The notes: generated from the sequence alone by a model not told the origin. A stretch of DNA of 64,000 nucleotides from Aridibaculum aurantiacum (GCF_017355875.1 NZ_JAFEWC010000001.1:992001-1056000); one strand, 5' to 3'. Shown: positions 24,371 to 33,799, counted from the stretch's first letter. A program made the numbers and translations.

Positions 24371-26563
24371 CTATCTAAGGAACAGCAGCTCCCTGTATTT
24401 AGGAAGTGTCCATTCTTCATCAGCTACCAATAGTTCAAGTTTATCTACATGGTACCTGATCAGGTCAAAATATTTATCCTTTACTTCTGTTTGGTAGGAA
24501 ATAGCTTTCTCACGTGTATCAGCTATGTTGTTGCTCACCTTGCGCGCTTCTACCATTTGCTCTACATTATACCTGATCACAGATATATGTTCAGATATCT
24601 TTTCAAGCATGGTTAGCTGCGTACTGTACAATGCATGGTCAATTCCAAGATCTTTTAACCCACGTACGTTAGTGATCAGTTGGTTCTGGTAACGGATAGC
24701 TGCAGGAAGGATATGATTGGTTGCCAAATCACCCATTACACGCGCTTCTATCTGTACTTTCTTAATATACTTTTCAAGTTCTATCTCGTGGCGCGCTTCC
24801 ATTTCTGATTCGCTATACACACCATTGGTAGTAAACAAGTGTTTTGCTTTTTCAGAAATCATAGCATCTAGTGCCAGTGGAGTAGTCTTGATATTAGGTA
24901 GGCCACGCTTTTCTGCTTCTACTTCCCAATCATCGCTATAACCATCTCCTTCAAAAAGTACAGCTTTACTTTCTACTATATACTTCTGGATGATGTGCAT
25001 GATAGCCACTTCCTTTTTATCACCTTTCTCTATCAAAGCATCTACATCTTTCTTGAAGGTGCGAAGGGTATCAGCCATGATGGTGTTCAGAACCGTCATT
25101 GGGTTACCACAGTTAGCAGAAGAACCAACAGCGCGGAATTCAAATTTATTACCGGTGAAAGCAAACGGAGAAGTACGGTTACGATCGGTATTGTCTAAAA
25201 GAAGTTCAGGAATGCTGCGATGAAGGTCCAGCTTCAGGATAGCTTCATCCTGCTCGTCAAATTTCTCACCTACACGTCCTTCAATTTCACCCAGTACACG
25301 GCTCAGGTATTCACCCACAAAAACTGAAATGATAGCCGGAGGCGCTTCGTTGGCACCAAGCCTGAAATCGTTACCTGCACTGGCTATTGCAGATCTTAAA
25401 AGTCCAGAATAATCATGCACCGCTTTGATCGTGTTTACGAAGAAAGTCAGGAACATCAGGTTGGTCTTTGGCGTTTTACCAGGAGCCAAAAGGTTGACAC
25501 CGGTATCAGTAGCCATACTCCAGTTGTTGTGCTTACCACTACCATTGATGCCTGCAAAAGGCTTTTCATGCAGCAGTACCCTAAGCTTATGACGCTTCGC
25601 AACACGGCTCATTACATCCATCAGCAGGGTGTTGTGGTCTACTGCCAGGTTCACTTCTTCGAATATAGGAGCACACTCAAATTGCGCTGGCGCAACCTCG
25701 TTGTGACGGGTACGTAATGGAATGCCTAGCTTATAACTTTCAGCTTCAAAATCGCGCATGAAGGCGTAAACACGCTCAGGAATAGAACCAAAATAATGGT
25801 CGTCTAACTGCTGGCCTTTAGCGGGTGCAGCACCATAAACTGTACGCTCAGTAAGCAGCAGGTCAGGACGGGCATTAGCCAAAGCCTCATCTATTACAAA
25901 GTACTCCTGCTCCCAACCAAGGGTAGCGGTTACTTTAGTTACATTTTTATCGAAATAGTTACAAACTTCTACTGCGGCTTTATCTAAAGCAGCAAGTGCC
26001 TTCAGCAATGGAGCTTTGTAATCAAGACTTTCACCTGTATAGGCAACAAAAATGGTAGGAATACAAAGAGTTCTGCCATGGCCGATTTCCATGATGAATG
26101 CAGGAGAAGAAGGATCCCAGGCAGTGTAGCCACGGGCTTCAAAAGTTGCTCTCAATCCTCCGCTTGGAAATGATGATGCATCTGGTTCCTGCTGTATCAG
26201 TGCTGCTCCGTCAAATTCTTCAATGGCGGTGCCATCACTTTTTATTGTAAAAAAGCTATCATGCTTTTCAGCTGTTGTTCCTGTAAGTGGCTGAAACCAG
26301 TGCGTGTAGTGCGTTACACCTTTGCTTTCTGCCCAAGATCTAAGTCCTGCAGCAATCTGGTTTGCTACAGCACGATCAATCTTTTTACCACCCCTGATAC
26401 TTGCGTTCAGACTTTTGTAAGCCTCATCGCTCAGAAATTCGCGTGCTACTTTTTGCGTAAAAACGTTCTCTCCAAAAATTGCGGTAACCTTAGTACTTGG
26501 CCCAACTTCTACACCACCTGATCTCTTGTGGTAGTTGTTGATTGCTTGAAATCGAAGCGACAT
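24371..26563 (-). CDS. glnA: Glutamine synthetase type III
   Basis: The enzyme condenses glutamate and ammonia to glutamine with ATP. At about 730 residues it is far longer than type I GS (about 470) and matches type III, common in Bacteroidota. Family segments include FGENVFTQKVAREFL, TRHNEVAPAQFECAPIFEE, the flap region and KPFAGINGSGKHNNWSM. A long C-terminal helical domain follows. The start is taken at 26563 (MSLRFQAINNYHKRSG); an earlier in-frame ATG at 26614 would add 17 non-conserved residues. The 176-nt upstream region (26564-26739) holds no other gene. Confidence 0.95.
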   Translation of the reverse strand: MSLRFQAINNYHKRSGGVEVGPSTKVTAIFGENVFTQKVAREFLSDEAYKSLNASIRGGKKIDRAVANQIAAGLRSWAESKGVTHYTHWFQPLTGTTAEKHDSFFTIKSDGTAIEEFDGAALIQQEPDASSFPSGGLRATFEARGYTAWDPSSPAFIMEIGHGRTLCIPTIFVAYTGESLDYKAPLLKALAALDKAAVEVCNYFDKNVTKVTATLGWEQEYFVIDEALANARPDLLLTERTVYGAAPAKGQQLDDHYFGSIPERVYAFMRDFEAESYKLGIPLRTRHNEVAPAQFECAPIFEEVNLAVDHNTLLMDVMSRVAKRHKLRVLLHEKPFAGINGSGKHNNWSMATDTGVNLLAPGKTPKTNLMFLTFFVNTIKAVHDYSGLLRSAIASAGNDFRLGANEAPPAIISVFVGEYLSRVLGEIEGRVGEKFDEQDEAILKLDLHRSIPELLLDNTDRNRTSPFAFTGNKFEFRAVGSSANCGNPMTVLNTIMADTLRTFKKDVDALIEKGDKKEVAIMHIIQKYIVESKAVLFEGDGYSDDWEVEAEKRGLPNIKTTPLALDAMISEKAKHLFTTNGVYSESEMEARHEIELEKYIKKVQIEARVMGDLATNHILPAAIRYQNQLITNVRGLKDLGIDHALYSTQLTMLEKISEHISVIRYNVEQMVEARKVSNNIADTREKAISYQTEVKDKYFDLIRYHVDKLELLVADEEWTLPKYRELLFLR

Positions 26564-26739
26564 GAAATGATTTTTTTGTAGAGCAAAAGAACATGACAAA
26601 AAGCTAATCAACAACTTTTTTTTGCTTTAGGAGCAAAATCTGCAGGTGAAAAGGACTTCAAAGAATGTGTTCCTCGCTAAATATTGAGCAATAATCAATG
26701 GAACGGTGAAATAAAGTATGTATATAAATAAAGGTAATA

Positions 26740-27972
26740 TTATTTCTTATTTGCCTGCATTGCTGCTGCAAGTAGTGGGGCTAACAAGAAAGGTAAAGCG
26801 AGGCTTCTATACCTGACCACAGCACCAGAAAATGTAATCGTATATCCTGCAACCAGTAAAAGAGAGATAGCAAAGAAGATGAGACTTAATGAGAAAGGGG
26901 AGAAGTTGATGCGCTTCCACCTAATTAAAACAAAGAGTATGAGCAGGCTCACAGCAACTATTTCAAGTATCGCAGGTATGTAGCTAAAGTTTCTAAACTC
27001 TGTTAGGTGTGGGCGAAAAAAGGCTATATCAATTGCCGTAGGCAGGTAGGATATAAAACTTCCTATGTCTGGCCGTAATGGCTGAACTGCTAATTCTGAC
27101 CCTCCCTGCAGGTTGCTGAATTCATGCTGTTTTGAAACAATAAACGCCGGGAAATCAGCGGCGGGATGAATATGTGGCGCAATAAAAAATATAGCAAGAC
27201 CTAGTAAATAGATGGCAGCAAATAACACCACTTTTTTACCTGGATAGCACGTAGATAACCATCCTGCCAGTAGTGCTGGAATAAGTGCGAGGGCTACATA
27301 ATTTCTAAGGACGAAGATTAATAGTAGGTAGAAAAGCATGCAAAGCCAATCCACAAGCCTGAAGTGTAATTGCAGCCTGTTGTAAAAGGTATAGAGCAGC
27401 ATGCCTACAGCAGAAAGTATCAAACCATCTTTGTGGATGCCGCTGCACCAAAACAGCGTGGACGGCAGCAGGAATAACGGGATAAGTAACACCCACTTGT
27501 TAACCTGGTAAATTTTTTCCATTAACCGGTAAAGCGCCACCAGGCCAAAAAAGTACAAAAAGTTGAAGAGGATGATGTTGGTGAAATAACTGTCATTGGT
27601 TATCACGTTCATCACCGCCATAAGCTTCACCGAAATATTACTCTTCAGGTCATTCCAGTAGCTGTCCTTTCCACTAAAGATGCCGCCTGTATGAGTGTAT
27701 CCATGAACAAAAAGATCTTTAGTAAAAGCAATGGGGTCTGCCAACAACCATTTTTTTTCTTCTAAGCTAAGCCGATAAAATCGCCAGGTATCAGAACCTG
27801 CGTGGTAACGTGGTAGCCGGTAAAAAAGAGCATAAGCTATACCGGCCAATACTTTTATAAGAAAAAGAGATGGGACAACCCAACGAGGAAGAGAAACCTT
27901 TTTGAAGAACGGAATTATGTGGATACTATATAGGCAGAGGAGTAAGTAGAATATAAAAATGGCTATTTCCAA
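26740..27972 (-). CDS. Polytopic membrane protein, possible glycosyltransferase/polymerase
   Basis: This is a 410-residue protein with about ten predicted membrane helices. Motifs such as HAGSDTWRFYRL in the first long loop and FWCSGIHKDGLI are reminiscent of EpsG/GT-C-like envelope polysaccharide enzymes, so a role in surface polysaccharide assembly is possible but unproven. The only plausible start is a TTG at 27972, immediately after an in-frame TGA. It is the last gene of a minus-strand run with the response regulator and kinase, 20 nt from the regulator. No gene of polysaccharide synthesis is adjacent. Confidence 0.6.
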   Translation of the reverse strand: MEIAIFIFYLLLCLYSIHIIPFFKKVSLPRWVVPSLFLIKVLAGIAYALFYRLPRYHAGSDTWRFYRLSLEEKKWLLADPIAFTKDLFVHGYTHTGGIFSGKDSYWNDLKSNISVKLMAVMNVITNDSYFTNIILFNFLYFFGLVALYRLMEKIYQVNKWVLLIPLFLLPSTLFWCSGIHKDGLILSAVGMLLYTFYNRLQLHFRLVDWLCMLFYLLLIFVLRNYVALALIPALLAGWLSTCYPGKKVVLFAAIYLLGLAIFFIAPHIHPAADFPAFIVSKQHEFSNLQGGSELAVQPLRPDIGSFISYLPTAIDIAFFRPHLTEFRNFSYIPAILEIVAVSLLILFVLIRWKRINFSPFSLSLIFFAISLLLVAGYTITFSGAVVRYRSLALPFLLAPLLAAAMQANKK

Positions 27973-27992
27973 TCAGCAGTTGTTTCCGTTGT

Positions 27993-28643
27993 TTAGTCAA
28001 TCAGGTTGTGCTTCACAGCATAGAAAACAAGACCGGCGGTATTCTTCAATCCAAATCTTTTGATCAATCGTTCTTTGATACTTTCTACGGTCCGCGGACT
28101 GATGTTCATTTTTTGGCCAATCTCCTGGCTGGTAAACTCCATACAGATATAGCGCATTACATCTCTTTCTTTATCAGATACGCCATGTTCATTATTTAAT
28201 GAAAAAGCTGCCTTTGCCTTGTTGTGCGATTTTTTAATCAGTATCCTGTTCACAAAGTTGTTGAGGTAATAGCCTTTTGCAACAACTTCTGTAATGGCTT
28301 TTTTTATTTCTACAGGATCTGTGCTTTTTAGCAGGTAGCCGTTTGCACCATTTTCCATCAGGTGTATCACAAAGTGTTCATCTTCGTGCATGGTCAGCAC
28401 CAAAATGAAAATGTCGGGGTAGTGTTTGCTGATATGCCTCGTAGTTTCTATTCCATCTTTTATGGGCATACGCAGGTCCATCAATATTACATCAGGCTTG
28501 GCTTCATCTAATTGTTCCAGCAGTTGCTGGCCGTTTTCCGCCTCCAGTACAAACTTTATATTATTATAATGACGCAATGATAGTATCACACCTTTTCGAA
28601 AGATCTTGTGATCGTCTGCTATTGCTACTTTGATATCTCCCAT
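27993..28643 (-). CDS. NarL/LuxR-family response regulator A
   Basis: This 216-residue cytoplasmic regulator has a receiver domain (about 1-125; acidic pair near D10-D11, phospho-acceptor D56 in VILMDLRMP) and a C-terminal LuxR-type HTH (about 150-215; VMRYICMEFTSQEIGQKM, SPRTVESIKERLIKRFGLKN). It lies 53 nt downstream of the histidine kinase on the same strand and is its likely cognate regulator. Two paralogues lie 3-4 kb away on the opposite strand. Confidence 0.9.
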   Translation of the reverse strand: MGDIKVAIADDHKIFRKGVILSLRHYNNIKFVLEAENGQQLLEQLDEAKPDVILMDLRMPIKDGIETTRHISKHYPDIFILVLTMHEDEHFVIHLMENGANGYLLKSTDPVEIKKAITEVVAKGYYLNNFVNRILIKKSHNKAKAAFSLNNEHGVSDKERDVMRYICMEFTSQEIGQKMNISPRTVESIKERLIKRFGLKNTAGLVFYAVKHNLID

Positions 28644-28696
28644 AAGCCGGCCAAAGATAATATTATCATCTTTATATATCGGTGGATAAAAAGTGG

Positions 28697-29515
28697 CTAG
28701 CGTTCATCAATATCGCGTGGAATGTCAATGGTAACTTTAAAGAAAGATTGAGAGGTGTCTTCTTCATATAATATATCACCATGTATCACTTTCAGTCGGC
28801 TCTGTATGTTCTTCAGTCCAAGACCAACATTACTTTTTGATAACCTTTCAAAATCATCCTGTGTCAGTCCCCGGCCATCGTGGTGTAACCTGATCAGCAT
28901 GTTCTCTTCGCCTTTATGCTGGGTGAGGTGAATAAAACTAGAGTTGCTATGCTTCAGGATATTATTGATCAACTCCTGGATGATGCGAAAAACAATAAGT
29001 TCTTTTTCGGGACGTAACCTGATCTTATAATCATGGAAACGGCAGTTTACATTAAGTGAGCCAGAGCCATTGATCTTTTGAAAAAAGTCGTTGACAGCAC
29101 TCTCCAGTCCAAAATTCTTAAGCGTGGGTGGCATCAGGCTGTGAGAGATATTCCTGATCAGCTGAATGGTTTCATCAATGATCTGCTTGGCGCTGAAAAT
29201 AGATTGTAGCTGTTGCGACTTGTCCTGGTTCACCAGGTTTTCGGTCAGGTATAGGCGGGCGGTGGCCAGTAGTGGACCTGCGTCGTCGTGAAGATCAGCC
29301 GCAATGCGTTGCCTTTCTTCTTCCTGCAGTTTAATAGAGGCACGTAATAATACCTTTTGCTGTTCAGCTTCCATTTGTTGCATCTTAAGCTGGAAGCGGA
29401 TGACACGGCGCTGGTGAAAAATGATAAAAACGATCAGGGCAATAGTTAACAACAACATTCCCAATGTGCCAAATAGGAGCGTTGAAGTAAAGACGGATGA
29501 TTGGAGGGGGATCAT
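28697..29515 (-). CDS. NarL-type sensor histidine kinase (HisKA_3)
   Basis: This 272-residue kinase has a single N-terminal membrane helix (about 13-33) and a coiled linker. Its HisKA_3 dimerisation domain carries H76 in IAADLHDDAG, and an HATPase_c domain follows with N-box IIQELINNILKHS, G1 HHDGRGL and G2 VGLGLKNIQSR. There is almost no periplasmic sensory domain, so it probably senses through a partner. A candidate is the membrane protein encoded 19 nt upstream. It sits in the middle of the minus-strand run with response regulator A downstream. Confidence 0.9.
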   Translation of the reverse strand: MIPLQSSVFTSTLLFGTLGMLLLTIALIVFIIFHQRRVIRFQLKMQQMEAEQQKVLLRASIKLQEEERQRIAADLHDDAGPLLATARLYLTENLVNQDKSQQLQSIFSAKQIIDETIQLIRNISHSLMPPTLKNFGLESAVNDFFQKINGSGSLNVNCRFHDYKIRLRPEKELIVFRIIQELINNILKHSNSSFIHLTQHKGEENMLIRLHHDGRGLTQDDFERLSKSNVGLGLKNIQSRLKVIHGDILYEEDTSQSFFKVTIDIPRDIDER

Positions 29516-29534
29516 AAAAGCAGCCGGGTGTTCT

Positions 29535-30134
29535 TTAGGTTAGATGGAATTTTTTACGAGGCTGTGGGTTGCTTTTCATTGACATAGCAATAGAAAACAT
29601 CACTGTTTTTATGAAAAGAAAAACGAAATTAAGAACGTAATATTCTGCCTGCTCTTCTTTAGTAAGATTATTAAGTAATGAGAAAAGGAAGAAGGTGCCA
29701 GCAATGTATACTAAGTACCCAGTAACTATCCAGAAGTAACGGTTAGTATAAGGGGCCGCATCTAAAGTTTTGAGCTGACGGTAATAAAAAACTATGCAAA
29801 AAGCCAACAGAATGAAGTAGCCGACTTTAATCGCCTCGTCAATGAAGCTTTTTGTACCCTTAGTGGCAAATAGAAATGACCAATAGCCAGCAAATAAAAT
29901 GAAGCCAGCCAAAATATATCTGTCAATATTTTTGACCTTTAAAATCTTTCGGAAAAAGTAGAGAACACAGGAGGTTTCAACTAATAAAAACAGATTGTAG
30001 AAAATAAGATTGGCCCGTCCTTGTGAAATAAGATAAAGCCCCAAAACATCAGTTGCAAAACCAACAACAACTAAAAACAAAATTACCTGTATTGCTTTAT
30101 CATTGATCCTTTGCTTTGAGATCAGGTAAAACAA
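29535..30134 (-). CDS. Multi-helix membrane protein, possible sensor partner
   Basis: This protein of at least 199 residues has about six hydrophobic helices and no recognised domain. It lies 19 nt upstream of the histidine kinase on the same strand, so a sensory or accessory role is inferred. The start is uncertain. The listed start is a TTG that falls inside the first hydrophobic segment. The frame stays open upstream and encodes a plausible continuation of that helix (INLAETITHFVVYTEILPVL), but no ATG, GTG or TTG precedes it before the upstream gene. The true start may be a rare codon or lie upstream in the overlap with the preceding gene. Confidence 0.55.
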   Translation of the reverse strand: MFYLISKQRINDKAIQVILFLVVVGFATDVLGLYLISQGRANLIFYNLFLLVETSCVLYFFRKILKVKNIDRYILAGFILFAGYWSFLFATKGTKSFIDEAIKVGYFILLAFCIVFYYRQLKTLDAAPYTNRYFWIVTGYLVYIAGTFFLFSLLNNLTKEEQAEYYVLNFVFLFIKTVMFSIAMSMKSNPQPRKKFHLT

Positions 30135-30243
30135 TACAGGTAAAATCTCTGTATAAACAACAAAATGTGTTATCGTTTCAGCCAGGTTTATCGGGAAGTG
30201 GTTTGGCCCAAATATATAGATTATATCGAACCGACTAAACTTC

Positions 30244-30672
30244 TTACTTCTCTGTTGAAGTATACCAGCCTTCTGATGTTGGTTCTTCTGTTCCGCAGTA
30301 TGGAGGGCAGCTTCTAACTTTATCAGCTACAATACCTTTCCTGTGAATCAGTTCACCATTGTCGCCAACAGTTGTATAATTCAAAACGTTTTTGCCGTTG
30401 GCATCTACACCAACCAGCACCAGTTGTTTCAATCCTAATTCGTTCAGTGCATAAAACATCCTGATTCCTACAACACCTGGTTGAGCCAAGATTGCTTCAA
30501 TCATGTTGCGACCCATGAAGTGGGCTAGAATGTCGTCAGGATTTTGATCGTGATAAGCTTTGATCATCTTGGCGCCTTTCTCGTAGCCAATGTCTTCGCC
30601 AACTTCTGCGGAAAATCCTTTTTTCTGTTCGTAAACTTTGCCTTTTACAACGTAAAGTTCAGTGTCCATCAT
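30244..30672 (-). CDS. Conserved hypothetical protein
   Basis: No function is recognised. The 142-residue protein has no signal peptide or membrane helix. It is acidic and mixed alpha/beta, with a segment KQLVLVGVDANGKNVLNYTT and a C-terminal cysteine pair in VRSCPPYCGTEE. Either of two consecutive ATG codons (at 30672 or 30669) could be the start. It is the first gene of the minus-strand run above the membrane protein and kinase, about 110 nt from the former, so it may belong to the same regulon. The CPPYC motif could bind metal or form a disulfide. Confidence 0.6.
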   Translation of the reverse strand: MMDTELYVVKGKVYEQKKGFSAEVGEDIGYEKGAKMIKAYHDQNPDDILAHFMGRNMIEAILAQPGVVGIRMFYALNELGLKQLVLVGVDANGKNVLNYTTVGDNGELIHRKGIVADKVRSCPPYCGTEEPTSEGWYTSTEK

Positions 30673-31007
30673 AGTGGTAGTTTTTGGGGTTATTAGTAGG
30701 AATACCTGTTAAATGTCTCCACGAACAATTTTTTCCACAACAGGTGAAGTAACTGGTAAACAATCATTACTTTGACTGGAATTGTTGATAGTAAAGGGTT
30801 TCACCGGAAATTATTGTCAATGAAAATATCTAAAAAAGAGTAAAAGCGCGATGGTTAGACCGTAAATTTACTATGGCAAATATGGTGGTTTTTCTATTAC
30901 AAACCTTTTTTACATAGAAATTGTACATGGTATTACCACGAATTTTCCTGAATGTGGAAAAGAAAATTTTTGATGATCCTTTATTCAGAACCTAATCCTT
31001 AAGACAA
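30673..31007. other. Divergent intergenic region, 335 nt
   Basis: This spacer lies between the hypothetical protein (minus) and response regulator B (plus) and must carry two promoters. It is AT-rich, with no repeat or hairpin and no clear TAnnTTTG box. Confidence 0.5.
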
Positions 31008-31667
31008 ATGGCAGGTGACAGATTAATAAATGTGGCTATTGCAGATGATCACAAAATCTTCCGGGATGGCATCCGTATGTCTTTGAAGTATCGCGATTAC
31101 ATCAAAATCTTATGGGAGGCTGATGATGGTAAGCATATGCTTCACAAACTCAAGATCAAAACTCCTGACATATTGTTGATGGATATACAAATGCCTGAGA
31201 TCAATGGGCTACACGCCCTGCAGCTGATCAGGAAGGAGTATGAAGACATCAAGATAATCATCGTGAGTATGTACGATGACAAGGAAACCATAACCAAGAT
31301 GATGGAGTATGGTGCCAATGCTTACCTGTCTAAAACAAGTGATGCTGAGGAAATTTATAAGGCTATCATCTCCTGCATGAATGAAGATTTTTACTTTAAC
31401 GACCTGGTAAATGCGGCAGTCCTACTAAAACTTCAACATCGCCGAAAGGTGCGCCGGTTCTATCCTTCCTCGGTTAATTTCAATGACAAGGAGCTCAAGA
31501 TCCTGAAGCTTATCACTGAGGACAAAACCACGGAAGAGATTTCAGAGAACGTTTTTCTTAGCCCCCGAACAGTTGAGACCATCAGGCAGAATATGAAATC
31601 AAAAGTGGGCGCAAAAACAATAGCAGGATTGGTGATGTACGCTATGCGCAATAAGTTGGTTGAATAA
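31008..31667 (+). CDS. NarL/LuxR-family response regulator B
   Basis: This 219-residue regulator is paralogous to regulator A. The receiver has the acidic pair in IADDHKIFRDG, phospho-acceptor D59 in ILLMDIQMP, and the C-terminal HTH (LKLITEDKTTEEISENV, SPRTVETIRQNMKSKVG). No histidine kinase is adjacent on this strand, so it may be an orphan regulator or be phosphorylated by the kinase at 28697-29515. Start ATG 31008. Confidence 0.88.
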   Translation: MAGDRLINVAIADDHKIFRDGIRMSLKYRDYIKILWEADDGKHMLHKLKIKTPDILLMDIQMPEINGLHALQLIRKEYEDIKIIIVSMYDDKETITKMMEYGANAYLSKTSDAEEIYKAIISCMNEDFYFNDLVNAAVLLKLQHRRKVRRFYPSSVNFNDKELKILKLITEDKTTEEISENVFLSPRTVETIRQNMKSKVGAKTIAGLVMYAMRNKLVE

Positions 31668-32071
31668 AAAAGCTGACATTTCTGCCAGCTTTAAAAAAAT
31701 ACCAGTAGCCGTAGCTACATGCAAGGGAGTAAAACTCTGCAACACTCATTACTGGTGCTGCAGGTGATCTTTATATAGGATAATGTAAAGCTTGTCTTGT
31801 TTTGATGTGTTGGTTCTTGATTGGAAAAGGATCTACAAAAACGGGGTTACTTTCACGGCAAATTTATCATAAGCCAATATATTATCCTTACGCACTTATA
31901 CGCAAACTTTATCCTCACGATCAGGCAGTTAGATAGTAAAACCCCTTGATGTAGAACGCGTAGTTTTTCTAGTGCTGTTTCAGCAAAATAACCACCTGCT
32001 TTTTATCGTTATAAATAAATACCTTTCACCGGTTCCAGGAAAGATCCCAATTCTATAAATAAACATTCGTG
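31668..32071. other. Intergenic region, 404 nt, between two regulators
   Basis: There is no ORF with coding character. A short imperfect hairpin lies at 31669-31692 (AAAGCTG/CAGCTTT), without a good T-tract. An inverted GGGGTTAC/GTAAAACCCC-like pair lies at about 31840 and 31940. This is probably the leader and promoter of regulator C; no box is convincing. Confidence 0.45.
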
Positions 32072-32740
32072 ATGAACTCTGACAACATTGGCAAGATCAA
32101 AGTGATAATAACAGATGATCATGCTCTTTTTAGAACAGGTGTAAAAGCCTCACTTTCACACTATACTGATATAGAAATGATAGGTGAAGCAGAGAATGGA
32201 ATGCAACTGCTTAACCTGGTGAAGTTTCTTCAACCGGATGTTATATTACTTGATATCCAGATGCCAATTATGGATGGTATTGCTACGTTGCCCGAGGTGA
32301 AGAAAATACTGCCTAATGCCAAGATCGTAATGCTGACAATGAACGATGACGTGAGCATGATCAGCAAATTGATGGAAATTGGCGCTAACAGCTACCTCAC
32401 TAAAAACAGCGATAGCGAAACAATTTACGAAGCCATCAAGACCGTGTACGAGAAAGAGTACTACTTTAATGAATATACCAACAAAGCTCTTTTAACCGGC
32501 CTGCGTAGCAAAAGAATGGTGGATACTTCCGTGCCGGAAGATGCGGAGCTGAGCGAAAAGGAACTACAGGTACTTAAGCTTATGTGCGATGAAAAAAGCA
32601 CCAAAGAGATAGCCGATATAGTAGAAATAAGCCCACGCACAGTAGAGGCAATACGCGACAGGCTAAAAATGAAAACGGGGGCCAAAACAACTGCAGGTCT
32701 TATTTTATATGCAGTGAAACATGGAATCGTTGAAGGGTAG
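32072..32740 (+). CDS. NarL/LuxR-family response regulator C
   Basis: This 222-residue regulator is the third NarL-type paralogue in 4.7 kb. It has the acidic pair in IITDDHALFRTG, phospho-acceptor D61 in VILLDIQMP, and an HTH region (LKLMCDEKSTKEIADIV, SPRTVEAIRDRLKMKTG). The start is ATG 32072, preceded directly by an in-frame GTG. It has no adjacent kinase gene. Regulators B and C share the same strand and 400-nt spacing, which suggests a local duplication. Confidence 0.88.
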   Translation: MNSDNIGKIKVIITDDHALFRTGVKASLSHYTDIEMIGEAENGMQLLNLVKFLQPDVILLDIQMPIMDGIATLPEVKKILPNAKIVMLTMNDDVSMISKLMEIGANSYLTKNSDSETIYEAIKTVYEKEYYFNEYTNKALLTGLRSKRMVDTSVPEDAELSEKELQVLKLMCDEKSTKEIADIVEISPRTVEAIRDRLKMKTGAKTTAGLILYAVKHGIVEG

Positions 32741-32816
32741 TTTGCAGTTCAAATTGAAAACAAGCACCATTAATAGGTTGTCTTATTGCAATACATCTCT
32801 AATTCATTTGATATAA

Positions 32817-32934
32817 TTAACACATAGAAGCATAGATACAGTAGGTACATAGCTTCATCTACTTTCTCTAAATCTTAGAGTGTTCAATACATTAGCCTTA
32901 TGTGCTCTATCCTCCTATGTCACTATGTGTTTAA
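32817..32934. repeat. CATAG/CTATG octamer-period inverted repeat
   Basis: The left arm (32817-32852) contains CATAG at 32823, 32831 and 32848. The right arm (32897-32934) contains CTATG at 32915 and 32923. The arms are imperfect reverse complements, both bounded by TTAACACATAG or its complement, with a loop of about 44 nt. The element sits in the 213-nt spacer between regulator C and the aminotransferase gene. Confidence 0.6.
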
Positions 32935-32953
32935 ATTGCAGAGACTGTAGGCT

Positions 32954-33799
32954 ATGAGTAACTGGCTAAACTGGAATGGCACCATAGTAAAAGAGGAAGA
33001 CGTTCATCTTTCTCCAGCCAATCGTTCGTTCAGGTTTGGGGATGGATGCTTTGAAACGATGAAGATGCTGAACAAGCAAATCGTGTTAATTGACCTGCAC
33101 ATGAACCGCCTCTTCCAGTCACTCCACCAACTACATTTTCTTGTACCTCCGGAATTTACACCCCATTTTATTCAGCAGGTTATTGCGGAACTGGCAGAAG
33201 CTAACAATCTGCATCATGCACGGGTGAGGCTAACCATATACAGGGGAGACGGTGGACTGGAAAACTTAATAAACCAGCAGCCACAGTACCTGATCCAGTT
33301 GTTTCCGCTACCAAATCAATATGATGCTATCAATGAAGCAGGTTTGGATCTTGGCATTTTCCGACAAGCAATAAAAGCTGCGGATAACTATTCAGGTATT
33401 AAGTCTAATAACTTTTTGCCGTATTCAATGGCTGCTATTTGGGCGCAGCAGCAGGGATTGAATGATGCCATATTATTAAACCAGGATGGTAGAGTAGCTG
33501 ACACCACCATAGCCAATATTTTTATTGTAACCAATGGTGTAGTGCGTACACCAGCCTTGACTGAAGGATGTGTAGCGGGAGTTATGCGCAGTCATTTGTT
33601 GAACGAAATGCGGAAACAGGATATTCCAGTACAAGAAACACAAGTAACAGTTGAGGAACTGCTAAATGCTTCGGAAGTATTTGTCACAAATGCAATCCGC
33701 GGCATACAGTGGGTGCGACAGGTTGAAGTTTCCAACTACACAAATGACCTCGCCAGGTATTTTCACAAAAGCTTCGTGCAGCCATTGTTCGCTGGCTAA
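32954..33799 (+). CDS. PLP-dependent class IV aminotransferase
   Basis: This 281-residue enzyme belongs to fold-type IV, which includes branched-chain aminotransferase, D-amino-acid aminotransferase and aminodeoxychorismate lyase. RFGDGCFETMKML near the N-terminus, the PLP-lysine segment SGIKSNNFLPY, and RVADTTIANIFIV and EVFVTNAIRGIQWV are characteristic. The family members cannot be separated by reading alone. The nearest resemblance is to PabC-like or short Bacteroidota proteins. Start ATG 32954. The photolyase gene follows 31 nt later, suggesting co-transcription. Confidence 0.8.
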   Translation: MSNWLNWNGTIVKEEDVHLSPANRSFRFGDGCFETMKMLNKQIVLIDLHMNRLFQSLHQLHFLVPPEFTPHFIQQVIAELAEANNLHHARVRLTIYRGDGGLENLINQQPQYLIQLFPLPNQYDAINEAGLDLGIFRQAIKAADNYSGIKSNNFLPYSMAAIWAQQQGLNDAILLNQDGRVADTTIANIFIVTNGVVRTPALTEGCVAGVMRSHLLNEMRKQDIPVQETQVTVEELLNASEVFVTNAIRGIQWVRQVEVSNYTNDLARYFHKSFVQPLFAG

